Below are positions 41,976-51,555 of a DNA stretch of 64,000 bases, one piece after another (the first letter of the stretch is position 1; every line of letters starts with the position of its first letter). Where the stretch lies: assembly GCA_964639935.1 (NCBI GenBank), contig CAZXGT010000001.1, positions 1 to 64,000 of the forward strand. Direction: 5' to 3'. Below the pieces are notes generated by a model. It was not told where the DNA came from. It saw only the letters and a program-made list of their open reading frames with translations, and made no database searches. Both the position numbers and the translations under genes were made by a program. Source of the DNA: CALNYS01 sp964639935. Lineage in GTDB: Bacteria; Planctomycetota; Phycisphaerae; Phycisphaerales; UBA1924.

Positions 41976-43592
41976 TTACGGGCGAGGTCGGCTGCGGCGG
42001 AGCATCCAGCGCGGCTCGGGGCGGCCGACCATGATCGACAGGGCGAGGAAGACACCGGCGCCGACGCCGACGCCCGCGGCGAGGCGAAGGGCGTCGAAAC
42101 CACGGGTCTGGCCGGGGGCGGGGAGCAGCTCGAGGGTGAGGGCGACGGCGGCGGCCATGGCGAGGGTCAGCAGGAGCGTCCATGCGGCGGATCGGGCGAG
42201 GTCTCTGTGGACGATGGCGCCCGGCGCGGCGTGACGCCGGCGCCAGATGATCGCGAGGGTGACGAACTGGAGGATGGCGCAGATCGCGGTGGACCAGGCG
42301 AGCCCGGCCTCGGCGAGGGGCCAGATGAGGATGAGATTGAGGGTGACGTTGATCGCGACGAAGGCGAGGGTGACGCGCATGGGGGTGGTGGTGTCGCCGC
42401 GGGCGTAGTAGGCGCGGGTGAGGGTGTGGTTCATGGCGTAGGCCCAGACGGCGGGGGCGTAGCCGGTGAGGATGGTGGCGACGCGGGCGACGTCCGAGGC
42501 GTCGAAGAGGCCCCCGGCGAGGATGACGGCCACGAGATCGACGCGGACGAGGATGAGCCCGACGGAGGCGGGGAGCCCGATGAAAAGCGTGAGGCGCAGG
42601 CCGTCGCGCAGGGTTGAGGCGAAGGCGTCGGGGTCCCTGGATTGCCTGGCGAGCATGGGGAAGACGGCCGTGGCGAGGGCGATGCCGAAGACGCCGAGGG
42701 GGAACTGGTAGAGGCGGTGGGCGAAGAAGAGCGCGGCGTTTGAGGATTGGTCGAGGGGGTACTCGAGGCCGGCGATGGTCGGGCCGACGAGGATGGGGTA
42801 GCTGGCGATGAGTCCGTCGAGAAGGGTGTTGAGCTGGAGCGCGCCGAGGCCGAGGACGACGGGAGCGGTGCGCACGAGGGTCCGGCGTACGGCGAGGCGA
42901 GCGGCGGCGAATCGGGGGGTCCAGTTGACATAGGGGGCGGCGGCGAAGAGGGACCAGATGATCTGGAGGAGGCCGGCGATGAGGACGGCGGCGGCGGCGG
43001 CAAAGGCGGCGGCCTCGAGGGTGGCCGAGGCGAGCCACGCGGCGCCGGCGACGGCGAGAATGATGCAGAGATTCAGGATGACAGGGGCGGCGGCGGTGGG
43101 GGCGAAGCGGCCGTGGGACTGGAGCATGCCGCCGAGGAGGGCGGTGACGCAGATCATGGGAGCGAAGGGGAGCAGGAGCATGGAGAGCTGGAGGGCGAGG
43201 GCGCCGGAGTCGCGGAGCGGGGAGAAGAGATAGAGGGCGAGGAGGACGAGCTCGCCGACGACGGCGGCGGCGGTGACGAGCGCGGCGACGAGCGCGAGCA
43301 TCGCGCTGGCGTAGCGGTGAGCTTCGGTCGGGTCGGCTTCGAGGAGTTCGGCGTAATCGGGGATGAAGGCGCCGGTGAGGGCGCCCTCGCCGAAGAGGCG
43401 GCGGGCGAGATTGGGAAGGAGGAAGGCGAAGGCGAAGGCGGACCAGACCGGCCCGGCGCCGAAGACGCGGGCGCAGACGGCGTCTCGGAGGAGCCCGAAG
43501 ACGCGCGAGAGGAGGGTGAGGGCGGCGACGACGCGGGCGGCGCCGACGACCTGCGATCTTGCGCCGGCGTGTCGCTGAGCGTGGTCGTTCAC
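41976..43592 (-). CDS. murJ: Lipid II flippase MurJ
   Basis: This is a polytopic protein of 538 residues with about 14 hydrophobic segments of the MATE/MVF type. Family sites include the first helix RVVAALTLLSRVFGLLRDAV with the central Arg, the loop FAFLLPNLARRLFGEGAL and YQFPLGVFGIAL. It is expected to flip lipid II for peptidoglycan, in line with the planctomycete cell wall. The start is GTG 43592; the ribosome-binding site is weak. Encoded next to GlgP on the same strand with 120 bases between. Confidence 0.92.
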   Translation of the reverse strand: MNDHAQRHAGARSQVVGAARVVAALTLLSRVFGLLRDAVCARVFGAGPVWSAFAFAFLLPNLARRLFGEGALTGAFIPDYAELLEADPTEAHRYASAMLALVAALVTAAAVVGELVLLALYLFSPLRDSGALALQLSMLLLPFAPMICVTALLGGMLQSHGRFAPTAAAPVILNLCIILAVAGAAWLASATLEAAAFAAAAAVLIAGLLQIIWSLFAAAPYVNWTPRFAAARLAVRRTLVRTAPVVLGLGALQLNTLLDGLIASYPILVGPTIAGLEYPLDQSSNAALFFAHRLYQFPLGVFGIALATAVFPMLARQSRDPDAFASTLRDGLRLTLFIGLPASVGLILVRVDLVAVILAGGLFDASDVARVATILTGYAPAVWAYAMNHTLTRAYYARGDTTTPMRVTLAFVAINVTLNLILIWPLAEAGLAWSTAICAILQFVTLAIIWRRRHAAPGAIVHRDLARSAAWTLLLTLAMAAAVALTLELLPAPGQTRGFDALRLAAGVGVGAGVFLALSIMVGRPEPRWMLRRSRPRP

Positions 43593-43659
43593 GTCTGGTG
43601 AGAGTATCGGGGCGTGGCGGGAGGTCTCGCCAGTTGCGACGGGCGTTGGCGCAAGAGAA

Positions 43660-43689
43660 CGCCCCCCGGCGCGGCCGCGCCGGGGGGCG
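43660..43689. terminator. Perfect 30-base palindrome, probable terminator
   Basis: CGCCCCCCGGCGCGG followed at once by its reverse complement. Downstream of the PEP-CTERM gene on the minus strand, ahead of TTCTCTTG. It can form a very stable hairpin on either strand. Confidence 0.75.
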
Positions 43690-43781
43690 TGTTTGAGCAC
43701 GTGTGTGCAACGAAAATTGGTGCGTGAGGCCCCGTGCCTCACGTCTTCTTTGCGTTACACGGATGGTCGCGCGTCGGCGCC

Positions 43782-44378
43782 TTAGCGGCGGCGGCGAGCG
43801 GCGGTGAGACCGGCGAGGCCGAAGAGGGCCGCGGCGCCCGGAGCGGGCACCACGTCGCCGTCCACGCGGACGGAGTAGACGCGGCTGGCGGCGCCGGGGA
43901 TGAAGGTCTTGCCGGTGATGGTGTCGAGACCGGCGTTGGCGAGACCGCTCCCGCCGAGGCCGACGTTGCCCTCGGCGTCGGACAGGGCCCGGCGCCAGTT
44001 GGCGTTGGTCTCACTGGTCATGATGACGAAGTAGTCCCCGGCCTCGACGGTGACGCCGGAGGCGTCGAGGTCGGTCCAGTCGTAGCCCGCGCCGGCGGCG
44101 CCGTTGGAGCTCCAGACGATGTCGAACTCGTCGCTGGCGGAGTGGCCGACGTTCGAGGCGAGGTAAAGGGTAAAGTTCCCGCCAGAGGCGTTGACGCCGA
44201 TGGTGTTCAGGTTGTAGGCCTGATCGAAGCTCACCTCCTGCATGAGATGCAGGTTCGGGTTGGCCCCGTGGGCGTTGTTCCCGGCGCCGGCGAGATCGGT
44301 ATCGACGATCATGGCCGCGTTGGCGGCGGCCCCGGCGACGAGGGCGAGCCCAACAGCCGCAAGTGTTCTGGTCTTCAT
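43782..44378 (-). CDS. Secreted protein with PEP-CTERM-like tail
   Basis: A signal peptide (MKTRTLAAVGLALVAGAAANA) is followed by about 150 residues of acidic beta-rich sequence with no catalytic motif. The C-terminal sorting tail VPAPGAAALFGLAGLTAARRRR, given here in outline, ends in an Arg cluster. It is similar in plan to the protein at 25963-26694, although the mature domains differ. The start at 44378 follows GAGGAGTCAGAGAG, the same leader as that gene. Likely surface-anchored. Confidence 0.87.
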   Translation of the reverse strand: MKTRTLAAVGLALVAGAAANAAMIVDTDLAGAGNNAHGANPNLHLMQEVSFDQAYNLNTIGVNASGGNFTLYLASNVGHSASDEFDIVWSSNGAAGAGYDWTDLDASGVTVEAGDYFVIMTSETNANWRRALSDAEGNVGLGGSGLANAGLDTITGKTFIPGAASRVYSVRVDGDVVPAPGAAALFGLAGLTAARRRR

Positions 44379-44585
44379 TCTCTCTGACTCCTCAGAATCT
44401 TTGACGCGATGGCCGAGAGCCGATCGGACCCCGTGCGGTCCGTTCGCCTGTTCGATTCGCGCGTCGTGATGTGATCGGGGCCGCTGTGCGGGCGGACCCC
44501 GGGTTTCCCTGTACGGACGCTTCAGAGATAGCACGACCGCGGTCGCGTCGCAAGACGTAATCCGTGATTTGGCAATGAACTAGAG

Positions 44586-44978
44586 TTAAGAGTCGTCGCT
44601 GTCGGTAAATGGTCGGATAACCATCATCGCCAGCGCCGATGCGAGGGCCGCTCCCGCGGCGTTCGCGGCCATGTCCAGGAAGGAGAACTGTCGCTCGAAG
44701 GCGGGGATGAGCTGGCTGGTCTCATCGATGGTCCCATAAGCGATCGCCAGCAGCGTGGCGAGCAGGATGTTGCGGCGGGAGTTCCAGCGGCCGAAGAGTC
44801 CTGCGGCGATGGCCAGGGCGGTCCAGAGGAAGAAGGCGAGAAAATGGGCAAGCTTGTCGGAGCCGGCCTCGGGGCCTGGCACGTTGAGTCGCGGCCAATG
44901 GGTCAGGGTGAAGAGGAGCACCGCGTAGAGCACGAAGCCGACGCGGTAGAACGAGCGGCTCGCGAGAAGGCGGTTCAT
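44586..44978 (-). CDS. VanZ-like membrane protein
   Basis: This is 130 residues with four hydrophobic helices. The VanZ pattern is clear: HWPRLN, SDKLAHFLAFFLWTALA, YGTIDETSQLIPAFERQFSFLDM and a final helix. VanZ-type proteins give low-level teicoplanin tolerance in Gram-positives, but in most bacteria the function is unknown. The ATG overlaps the parA stop (ATGA at 44975-44978), so translation is coupled. A second copy was not seen. Confidence 0.85.
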   Translation of the reverse strand: MNRLLASRSFYRVGFVLYAVLLFTLTHWPRLNVPGPEAGSDKLAHFLAFFLWTALAIAAGLFGRWNSRRNILLATLLAIAYGTIDETSQLIPAFERQFSFLDMAANAAGAALASALAMMVIRPFTDSDDS

Positions 44979-45904
44979 GACCGGGAGGGCTCGGCGCGAT
45001 CCCGCGCGGCGGGCGCGACGTGGATCTCGGGCGGAGCCTGCGCGGCGAGGCGCTCGCGGCGACGCTCGAGCATGAGATCCCATTCCGCGAGGAAGTTCTC
45101 GCCGAGGTCGGCGTAGTCCTTGGCCCCGGCGAGGCCCGGGGCGTATTCGAAGATCGTCTGTCCGAAGCTGGGGCACTCGGCGAGCTTGATGTGTCTTCGG
45201 ATGGGTGGGCGGTAGACGCGGGCGCCGCGCCACGGGACGGGCTGCTCGCGGGCGGCGGCGAAGAACTCCTCGAGATCGGCGACGACCTCGCGGGCGTGGC
45301 GCGTCTGCTCGTCGTGGGCGGTGAGAACGATGCCGGAGACGCGGATCTCGGAGTTGACGCCCCGGGCGATGAGCTGGACGGTCTCGAGAAGCTTCCCGAC
45401 GCCCTGGAGGGCGAGGAAGTGCGCTTGCATCGGGACGACGACCTCGCGGGCGGCGGCGAGCGCGTTGAGTGTGAGCAGGCCGAGCGAGGGGGGGCAGTCG
45501 ATCAGGATGAACTCAAACGCGCCGGAAAGTCCGGCGAGGCCCAGGCGGAGGCGGTCGTTGCGGTCGTGGGCGCTTGAGAGCTCGGTCTCGGCGGCGGCGA
45601 GGTCGACCTCTGCGGGGATGACGCCGAGGTTGGGCCGCGCGTGCACGACGGCGTCGGGCGCGGCGGCGGGGTCGAGGAGGACGTCGTAGACGGAGGGCTT
45701 GTCGGGCTCGGGCTCGACGCCGAGGTGGATGGTGGCGTGAGCCTGCGGGTCCATGTCGACGACGAGCGCGCGACGCCCCTTCTCGGCGAGCGCCGCGGCG
45801 AGATTGACGGTGGTGGTCGTCTTGCCGACGCCGCCCTTCTGGTTGATGAGGGCGACGGTGCGGGTGAGGGGGGCGGGCGTTCGGGCGTGGTCTTCGGCTC
45901 CCAT
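44975..45904 (-). CDS. parA: ParA/Soj-family ATPase
   Basis: This is a Walker-type ATPase used in chromosome or cargo positioning. P-loop KGGVGKTTT (23-31), the DMDPQAHAT switch (50-58) and FEFILIDCPPSLGLLT (about 130-145) are intact. Length is 309. No parB gene or obvious parS array is near, and the next gene is VanZ-like, so a chromosome-partition role is not assured; it could position another structure. The GC-rich stretch before the ATG at 45904 is shared with the divergent antiporter gene (59 bases). Confidence 0.88.
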   Translation of the reverse strand: MGAEDHARTPAPLTRTVALINQKGGVGKTTTTVNLAAALAEKGRRALVVDMDPQAHATIHLGVEPEPDKPSVYDVLLDPAAAPDAVVHARPNLGVIPAEVDLAAAETELSSAHDRNDRLRLGLAGLSGAFEFILIDCPPSLGLLTLNALAAAREVVVPMQAHFLALQGVGKLLETVQLIARGVNSEIRVSGIVLTAHDEQTRHAREVVADLEEFFAAAREQPVPWRGARVYRPPIRRHIKLAECPSFGQTIFEYAPGLAGAKDYADLGENFLAEWDLMLERRRERLAAQAPPEIHVAPAARDRAEPSRS

Positions 45905-45963
45905 GACGTGAGTGTACCGGGGGAGCGCCGGCGCCGTCCCGCGGCGGTCAGGTACTATCGGGC

Positions 45964-47760
45964 ATGACCTGGACGCCGCCGACGGCTCTTGCCGCCGCCA
46001 TTACGGAACTGCCGCTCCTGACCACGCTCGCGGCCGGGCTCGCTGCGGCGTGGCTCTTCGGCTTGATGACAAAGCGACTGGGGTTGTCGCCGATCGTCGG
46101 CTATCTGCTTGGCGGCGTCGTCATCGGTCCGTACACGCCCGGGTTTGTGGGCGATGAGGAGATCGCGCATCAGCTCGCCGAGATCGGCGTGATCCTGATG
46201 ATGTTCGGTGTCGGTCTGCACTTCAAACTCAAGGATCTGATCGCGGTCCGCCGAATCGCGGTCCCGGGGGCGGTGGTGCAGAGTCTCTCTGCGACGATCG
46301 TGGGGACGTTCGTTTTCCTCGGTTTCGGCTGGTCCTGGCAGTCCGGGATGGTGATCGGCATGGCGATGGCGGTGGCGAGCACGGTGGTGCTCCTGCGCGT
46401 GCTGATGGACCGGAAGATGCTCGCCACGCCGCACGGTCACGCGGCCGTCGGGTGGCTGCTGGTTGAGGACATCTTCACGGTGCTTGCGCTCGTGTTCGTC
46501 CCGATGATGGCGGTGGGGGAGGCGGTCGAGTCGTCCGGGGCGAGCGAGGGCGGCGGCGTCGTCATGACGATCGTCATCGCGCTCGCGAAGTTCGGTCTGC
46601 TCGTGGCGATCCTGCTGCTCGTGGGGTCGCGGGTCATTCCGTGGCTGCTCGGCAGGATCGCAAAGCTGCGATCGCGCGAGCTCTTCACGCTCACGGTTCT
46701 GGTGCTTTCGATCACGATCGCGGTGGGTTCGGCGGCCTTCTTCGGCGTCTCCGTGGCGCTGGGCGCGTTTCTGGCGGGCATGGTGGTCGCGCAGAGCCCG
46801 ACGAGCCATCAGGCCGCCGCGGACGCGCTCCCGCTGCGAGACGCGTTCGCGGTGCTTTTCTTCGTCGCGGTGGGCATGCTGTTCAATCCGGCGTTCGTCG
46901 TTCGTGAGCCGCTCATGCTCGCCGCCGGTCTCGGGATCGTCATGATCGTCAAGCCGATCGCCGCGCTCGCGATCGTCTCGATTCTCGGGTACCCCGTCCG
47001 CACCGGTCTGACGGTCGCGCTGGGGCTGGCGCAGATCGGCGAGTTCTCGTTCATTCTTGGTCAGGTCGCGCTGCTCTACGGCGTGATCCCCGCGGACGGC
47101 CAGCAGGTCCTCGTCGGCGCCGCGATGATCTCGATCACGCTCAACCCGATCCTGTTCGGTTCTCTCGACCGGATCGAGGCGTCGGTCCGGCGGGTTCCCT
47201 GGCTCTGGAGACTGCTCGACGGCAAGGCCGAGCGTCTCCGGCGCGCTGTGAATGAATCATCGTCGGCGCGCATCGAGACGGCGGAGGGTCCGCTCGCGCT
47301 CGTGGTCGGGTACGGCCCGGTTGGGCGTCTCGTCGACGGTCTGCTTCGCGATTCCGGCGTCCACACGGTCATCGTGGAGATGAATCTCCGCACCGTGGAA
47401 TCGCTCGTCGCGAAGGGGCGTCCGGCCATCTTCGGCGACGCCACGAGGCCCGAGATTCTTGAAGACGCGGGGATCCGTCGGGCGGAGTATCTCGTCGTCA
47501 CCCTTCCTCACGCCGAGGATCGGTCGGACCTGATTCAGATCTCCAAGGAGCTGAACGCCGACATCCAGATCATCATGCGGGCGCAGTACCTGACCGAGGC
47601 CGAGGCGCTCAGCGGGTGGGACAAGACGATCTCGGTCTACGAGGAGGGGGAGACGGGTCTTGCTCTGGCGCGGAAGGTGATGGAGCTTCGCGAGATGGAG
47701 CCGGCGAAGATCGACGCGTTCCTGGACGCGGTTCGCAAGCTCTGGCGGCTCCGGTCGTGA
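45964..47760 (+). CDS. Kef-type cation/proton antiporter with RCK-N domain
   Basis: An N-terminal CPA2 antiporter domain (about 12 hydrophobic segments, residues 15-410) with LGAFLAGMVVAQSP and LFFVAVGMLF motifs, then a cytoplasmic RCK-N (TrkA-N) domain with a Rossmann GYGPVGRLV (about 445-455) and an acidic EMN residue that reads NAD(H) or ligand. The C-terminus has the short RCK-C-like tail EEGETGLALARKVMEL. It most resembles YbaL/KefB. It likely exports K+ in exchange for H+, controlled by nucleotide. Confidence 0.92.
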   Translation: MTWTPPTALAAAITELPLLTTLAAGLAAAWLFGLMTKRLGLSPIVGYLLGGVVIGPYTPGFVGDEEIAHQLAEIGVILMMFGVGLHFKLKDLIAVRRIAVPGAVVQSLSATIVGTFVFLGFGWSWQSGMVIGMAMAVASTVVLLRVLMDRKMLATPHGHAAVGWLLVEDIFTVLALVFVPMMAVGEAVESSGASEGGGVVMTIVIALAKFGLLVAILLLVGSRVIPWLLGRIAKLRSRELFTLTVLVLSITIAVGSAAFFGVSVALGAFLAGMVVAQSPTSHQAAADALPLRDAFAVLFFVAVGMLFNPAFVVREPLMLAAGLGIVMIVKPIAALAIVSILGYPVRTGLTVALGLAQIGEFSFILGQVALLYGVIPADGQQVLVGAAMISITLNPILFGSLDRIEASVRRVPWLWRLLDGKAERLRRAVNESSSARIETAEGPLALVVGYGPVGRLVDGLLRDSGVHTVIVEMNLRTVESLVAKGRPAIFGDATRPEILEDAGIRRAEYLVVTLPHAEDRSDLIQISKELNADIQIIMRAQYLTEAEALSGWDKTISVYEEGETGLALARKVMELREMEPAKIDAFLDAVRKLWRLRS

Positions 47761-47928
47761 AGACCGGCCGATGGCGGGCGGGCGAGGGACGCCGAAAGCA
47801 TCCCGGCCGAGGGTGATCGCGCTGGCTCTGTGAGAAGCGTCTGGATGCAAGGATGCGGCGGGGTCCCGCTTGAAGCTGTACGGGGCGGTACGCGCCGCTT
47901 GCCCCGCCCTGGACACTCTGCCTACAAG

Positions 47929-47944
47929 CTCTGATATATCAGAG
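47929..47944. repeat. 16-base perfect palindrome downstream of tRNA-Pro
   Basis: CTCTGATATATCAGAG is a perfect palindrome. It lies 11 bases past the 3' end of the tRNA on the minus strand. It may be a processing or termination signal. Confidence 0.5.
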
Positions 47945-47954
47945 AGTTGAAAAG

Positions 47955-48028
47955 TCGGGGTGACTGGATTCGAACCAGCGACCTTCTCGTCCCGAACGAG
48001 ACGCGCTACCAAGCTGCGCTACACCCCG
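47955..48028 (-). tRNA. tRNA-Pro (anticodon CGG)
   Basis: On the minus strand the acceptor CGGGGTG pairs with CACCCCG, the D arm, the anticodon stem TCTCG/CGAGA with loop TTCGGGA (anticodon CGG at 47992-47994), a short variable loop and the T arm GCTGG-TTCGAAT-CCAGT are all recognisable. 74 bases; the CCA end is not encoded. CGG would decode CCG. Confidence 0.96.
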
Positions 48029-48071
48029 AAGTGAGCGGAGCACTGTAGCAACGCTCGGGCCTGAAACGCAA

Positions 48072-48093
48072 CCGGCGGCGTTTCCGCCGCCGG
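48072..48093 (-). terminator. Hairpin terminator of the second matrixin gene
   Basis: CCGGCGGCG (48072-48080), TTTC loop and CGCCGCCGG (48085-48093), followed on the minus strand by TTGCGTTTC. Confidence 0.65.
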
Positions 48094-48120
48094 TCGCACG
48101 GTTTGCTTTGTTGCTGACGA

Positions 48121-49656
48121 TCAGCAGCCCGAACCGGTCCAGCTGGCGATGAGCGCCGCCAGATCGGAGGCGTTGGTGACCCCGTCGCCGGTGATGTCGG
48201 CGTCGTCGGAGTTCCACGCGGCGATCAGGATCGCGAGGTCGGTGGAGTCGACGCAGCCGTTTCCGTCAATGTCCGCGGGGTCGGGGGGCGTGCCTCCCTG
48301 AAGGGAGATGATGATGTCGTACATCTGGGCTTCCTGGAAGCCGATGCCGGCGGTGGAGGAGACACGGATGAACCAGTTGCCGAGCTGGTCGGCCGTGAAG
48401 CCCGAAATCGTCTCGCTGTCGCCGAAGCCGCCGGTGTCGGAGGTGGCGGCGGCGGAGAAGCTCGGGCGGAGGATGTCCAGCTTCAGATCGCCGATCTCGG
48501 AGGCGATGAACGTGCTTCCTGTGTTGCAATTGCCGACCTGCGGGCCCTGCGTGTACGTGGGTCCGACCGGGATGGCCTGGACGTTGATGATGGTCCCGGG
48601 CTCGGCTTCGACGCGGAAGAGGTCGAAGTCGCTCGAGCTGTGGAGGGACATCTCATCGATGACGACGGGGATGCCGTTGTTGGTCAGCCCGAGGCCGGCG
48701 AGATCGACGGCCGAACCGCCCGAGTTGTTGGGCTCGAAGAAGTCGCCGTAGAGGTACTGCCCGGCGAGGCGATCGTCGAAGCGGGGTCCGACGAGGAAGT
48801 TGGCGAAGGGCTCCATGAGCTTGGTGGAGTTGGCGGGGCAGACGTGGTTGAGCCCGATGCCGTGGCCGTGCTCGTGGGCGATGACGTTGCGGAAGAAGGT
48901 TCCGTTGCCCCAGTTCTCGGCGACGTCGAAGTACATGTCGCCGTTGTCGGGGAAGAAGTTGAAGGCGAGGACGCTGCCGGAGCCGTCGTTGGGCCCCATG
49001 ACGATGCGGACGTCCCCGCGGCTGCTGCTGCCGTTGAAGGGGCCGGGGGCGCCGGGCCAGGTTGCGCCGTCATCGGAGACCTCGGTGTAGGTGTTGCCGG
49101 TGGCGTCGCCCCAGCGCTGGAACTCGTCGGCGAAGATCTGCTTCCACGTGGCGGTGGAGCCGTAGATGCCGTCGAGCGTTGCGTTGAGCGAGTTCGATCC
49201 ACCGGATATGGAGATACCGTCAGGGGGGAAGCTGTAGGTCAGGTCGACGGAGACTCCGCGCCCGCCGAGTCCGCCCCAGCGATCGCCGGGCTGGAAGCGG
49301 GCGGTCGGGCCGTCGCCCTCCCAGGGGTTGTCGGCGAGCCACTGCATCATCCGGTCGTAGGTGTCCTGGATGACGTCGGGGGGGGTTCCGGGCGCCGCAA
49401 GGACGCTGCCGTACTCGAACATCTCACAGGCGGCCTTCTCGGGGTCGTTCATGGCGGCGAGGCTGGCGCCGACCTGCTCGCGGATCTGTACGGCGACGGC
49501 CTCCTGCACGAAGGCCGGAGCGCCTGCCGGGGCGGCGTTGGACTCGGCGGCGGATTTGAGCGACGGGCCGGCGGCCCCGACGCTCAACGCGGCGGCGACC
49601 GAGACAGCGGCGGCGCCGACCGCGCCGAAGAGGGCCAGTTCATACAACTTGTTCAT
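48121..49656 (-). CDS. Secreted matrixin-like zinc protease with dockerin-like repeats
   Basis: A hydrophobic N-terminus (about 8-30) is followed by a propeptide-like region and a metzincin domain with zinc motif HEHGHGIGLNH (261-271) and Met-turn TKLMEPF. A beta-sandwich with a Cys pair follows (about 330-440) and then two dockerin-like repeats (ADIDGNGCVDSTDLAIL, ADITGDGVTNASDLAAL). It is a paralogue of the 32806-34896 protein but lacks PKD and IPT modules. Total 511 residues. The start has AAAGGTG about 9 bases upstream. Confidence 0.86.
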   Translation of the reverse strand: MNKLYELALFGAVGAAAVSVAAALSVGAAGPSLKSAAESNAAPAGAPAFVQEAVAVQIREQVGASLAAMNDPEKAACEMFEYGSVLAAPGTPPDVIQDTYDRMMQWLADNPWEGDGPTARFQPGDRWGGLGGRGVSVDLTYSFPPDGISISGGSNSLNATLDGIYGSTATWKQIFADEFQRWGDATGNTYTEVSDDGATWPGAPGPFNGSSSRGDVRIVMGPNDGSGSVLAFNFFPDNGDMYFDVAENWGNGTFFRNVIAHEHGHGIGLNHVCPANSTKLMEPFANFLVGPRFDDRLAGQYLYGDFFEPNNSGGSAVDLAGLGLTNNGIPVVIDEMSLHSSSDFDLFRVEAEPGTIINVQAIPVGPTYTQGPQVGNCNTGSTFIASEIGDLKLDILRPSFSAAATSDTGGFGDSETISGFTADQLGNWFIRVSSTAGIGFQEAQMYDIIISLQGGTPPDPADIDGNGCVDSTDLAILIAAWNSDDADITGDGVTNASDLAALIASWTGSGC

Positions 49657-49929
49657 GGGGGCTCACACCTTTCGACTCTGCGTTTTTGATGCGCGGATGC
49701 GCTCCGATAATCGGAACACCTCCCCCGCGCAATCCTCACCAGTTCCGATTGTGACCTGTTGGGGGGAATTAGGCGAGGAGAATCTGCGAAAACGTCGGAT
49801 TTGATACCGTTCAGAGTGCAAACATGACCACGAGTCGAGTCTCTGGGGGGCTCATCGTCGGCGCAGCGGTGGCCGGGGGCGGTCGTTTGGCGGCGGTCGG
49901 CTCTGGGGATTGCGAGCTCGTCGGCCGGG

Positions 49930-51453
49930 TCAGGCGTGAATCACGCGGCCTTCGGAGGCGAGGGCGGCCTCGTGAACGGCCTCGTACATCGTGGGATGAG
50001 CGTGGATGGTGGCGATGAGCTCTTCGCTGGTGGCTTCGAGCCGGCGCCCGAGGGCGAGCTCGCCGATGAGCTCGGTGGCGTTGTCGCAGCAGAGGTGGGC
50101 GCCGAGGATCTCTCCGCGGGGAAGCCCCCGGATGATCTTGATGAGGCCCTCGTTGACGTTGGCGGCGATGGCCTTTCCGTGCGCGTTGAGGGCGAAGTTT
50201 CCGACGGCGTAGTCCTTGTCCTTCTCGAGGCCCTGTTCCTTGAGGGCGCGCTCGGTGTAGCCGACGGAGGCGACCTGAGGGTGGCAGTAGGTGCAGCCGG
50301 GGACGACGGAGTAGTCGATGGGATAGGGGTCGTGTCCGGCGATCTGCTCGACGCAGATGATGCCTTCCTCGCTGGCGACGTGGGCGAGCCATGGCGCGCC
50401 GATGATGTCGCCGACGGCGTAGACGCCGGGGACGGATGTCTCGTAGGTGAGCTTCTGACTCTGGAAGGGGGGCCCGGGGGTGTAGTCGGTGACGATGGCG
50501 CCGCGCTCGGTCTTGAGCCCGAGGGACTCATCGAAGAGGCCGTCGAAGCGTCCGGTGACGCCGATGGCGAGGAGCACCTTGTCGGCCTCGATGGTCTCGG
50601 CCTTGGATTCGTCGGCCTTGCCGTCCTTGAAGGGGGCGATGGTGACCTTGACGCCGTTCTTGGTCTTCTCGACGGCGGTGGTGGTGGTGGACGTCCGGAT
50701 GTCCATGCCCTTCTTCTTGTAGGTCTTCTCGAGGAACCTGGAGACGTCGTCGTCCTCGACGGGGAGGATGCGGGGCATCATCTCGACGACGGTGATCTCG
50801 GTTCCGAAGGAGTGGTAGAAGTAGGCGAACTCGATGCCGATGGCGCCGGCGCCGACGACGACCATTTTTTCGGGGCGCTCGGGGAGGGTCATGGCCTCGC
50901 GGGCGCCGATGATCTTGTCGCCGTCGAACTTGGCGAAGGGGAGGTCTCGCGCGACGGCGCCGGTGGCGACGAGGACGTTGTCGGCGGTGATGGTCTCGCG
51001 GAGCTTCTTCACCTCGCTCGGGGAGGGGGTGATCTCCTCGTGAGTCTCGACGTCGTGGATCTCGACCTTGCAGGGCGAGTCGCCCGACCGGCCGGCGACG
51101 ATCTTGGCGTGGCCGTCGATGTGCTCAACCTTGTTCTTCTTGAGGAGGAAGCCCACGCCCTTGTTGAGCTTTCCGGCGACATCGCGCGAGCGGCCGATGA
51201 TCTTGGGCCAGTCGTAGGAGAGCTTGTCGAAGGAGAGGCCCCAGTCCTCGGATTGTTTGGTGACCTTCTCGTAGAGCTCGGCGTTGGCGAGGAGGCTCTT
51301 GGAGGGGATGCAACCCCAGTTGAGGCAGACGCCGCCGAGCTTGGCGCGCTCGACGCAGGCGGTCTTGAGCCCGAGCTGGGCGGCGCGGACGGCGGCGACG
51401 TAGCCGGCGGGGCCGCCGCCGATGATGACGAGATCGAAGTGCTTGTCGGCCAC
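49930..51453 (-). CDS. lpdA: Dihydrolipoyl dehydrogenase
   Basis: This flavoenzyme reoxidises lipoamide in pyruvate and 2-oxoglutarate dehydrogenase and glycine cleavage complexes. FAD loop GGGPAGYVAA (12-21), redox pair C43/C48 in GGVCLNWGCIPSKSL, NAD loop GAGAIGIEFA and the catalytic His-Glu in HAHPTMYEAVHEAA are intact. The length of 507 includes a Glu/Ala insertion. No E1 or E2 genes are nearby. The gene is preceded by a 190-base spacer to the large metalloprotease gene. Confidence 0.95.
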   Translation of the reverse strand: MADKHFDLVIIGGGPAGYVAAVRAAQLGLKTACVERAKLGGVCLNWGCIPSKSLLANAELYEKVTKQSEDWGLSFDKLSYDWPKIIGRSRDVAGKLNKGVGFLLKKNKVEHIDGHAKIVAGRSGDSPCKVEIHDVETHEEITPSPSEVKKLRETITADNVLVATGAVARDLPFAKFDGDKIIGAREAMTLPERPEKMVVVGAGAIGIEFAYFYHSFGTEITVVEMMPRILPVEDDDVSRFLEKTYKKKGMDIRTSTTTTAVEKTKNGVKVTIAPFKDGKADESKAETIEADKVLLAIGVTGRFDGLFDESLGLKTERGAIVTDYTPGPPFQSQKLTYETSVPGVYAVGDIIGAPWLAHVASEEGIICVEQIAGHDPYPIDYSVVPGCTYCHPQVASVGYTERALKEQGLEKDKDYAVGNFALNAHGKAIAANVNEGLIKIIRGLPRGEILGAHLCCDNATELIGELALGRRLEATSEELIATIHAHPTMYEAVHEAALASEGRVIHA

Positions 51454-51555
51454 GTGGAATCCCTCGCTTGTGATCGGAGTGAGTCGCTGAGAAGGGGTCG
51501 GGATTGTAGCTCCCGCTAACCGCGCGGGCGCGCGCCGTCACCGCGTGGGCGCACG

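Noticed and set aside
47940..48040. Additional tRNA genes next to tRNA-Pro
   Set aside because: Only one cloverleaf is present; no other T-arm consensus was found nearby.
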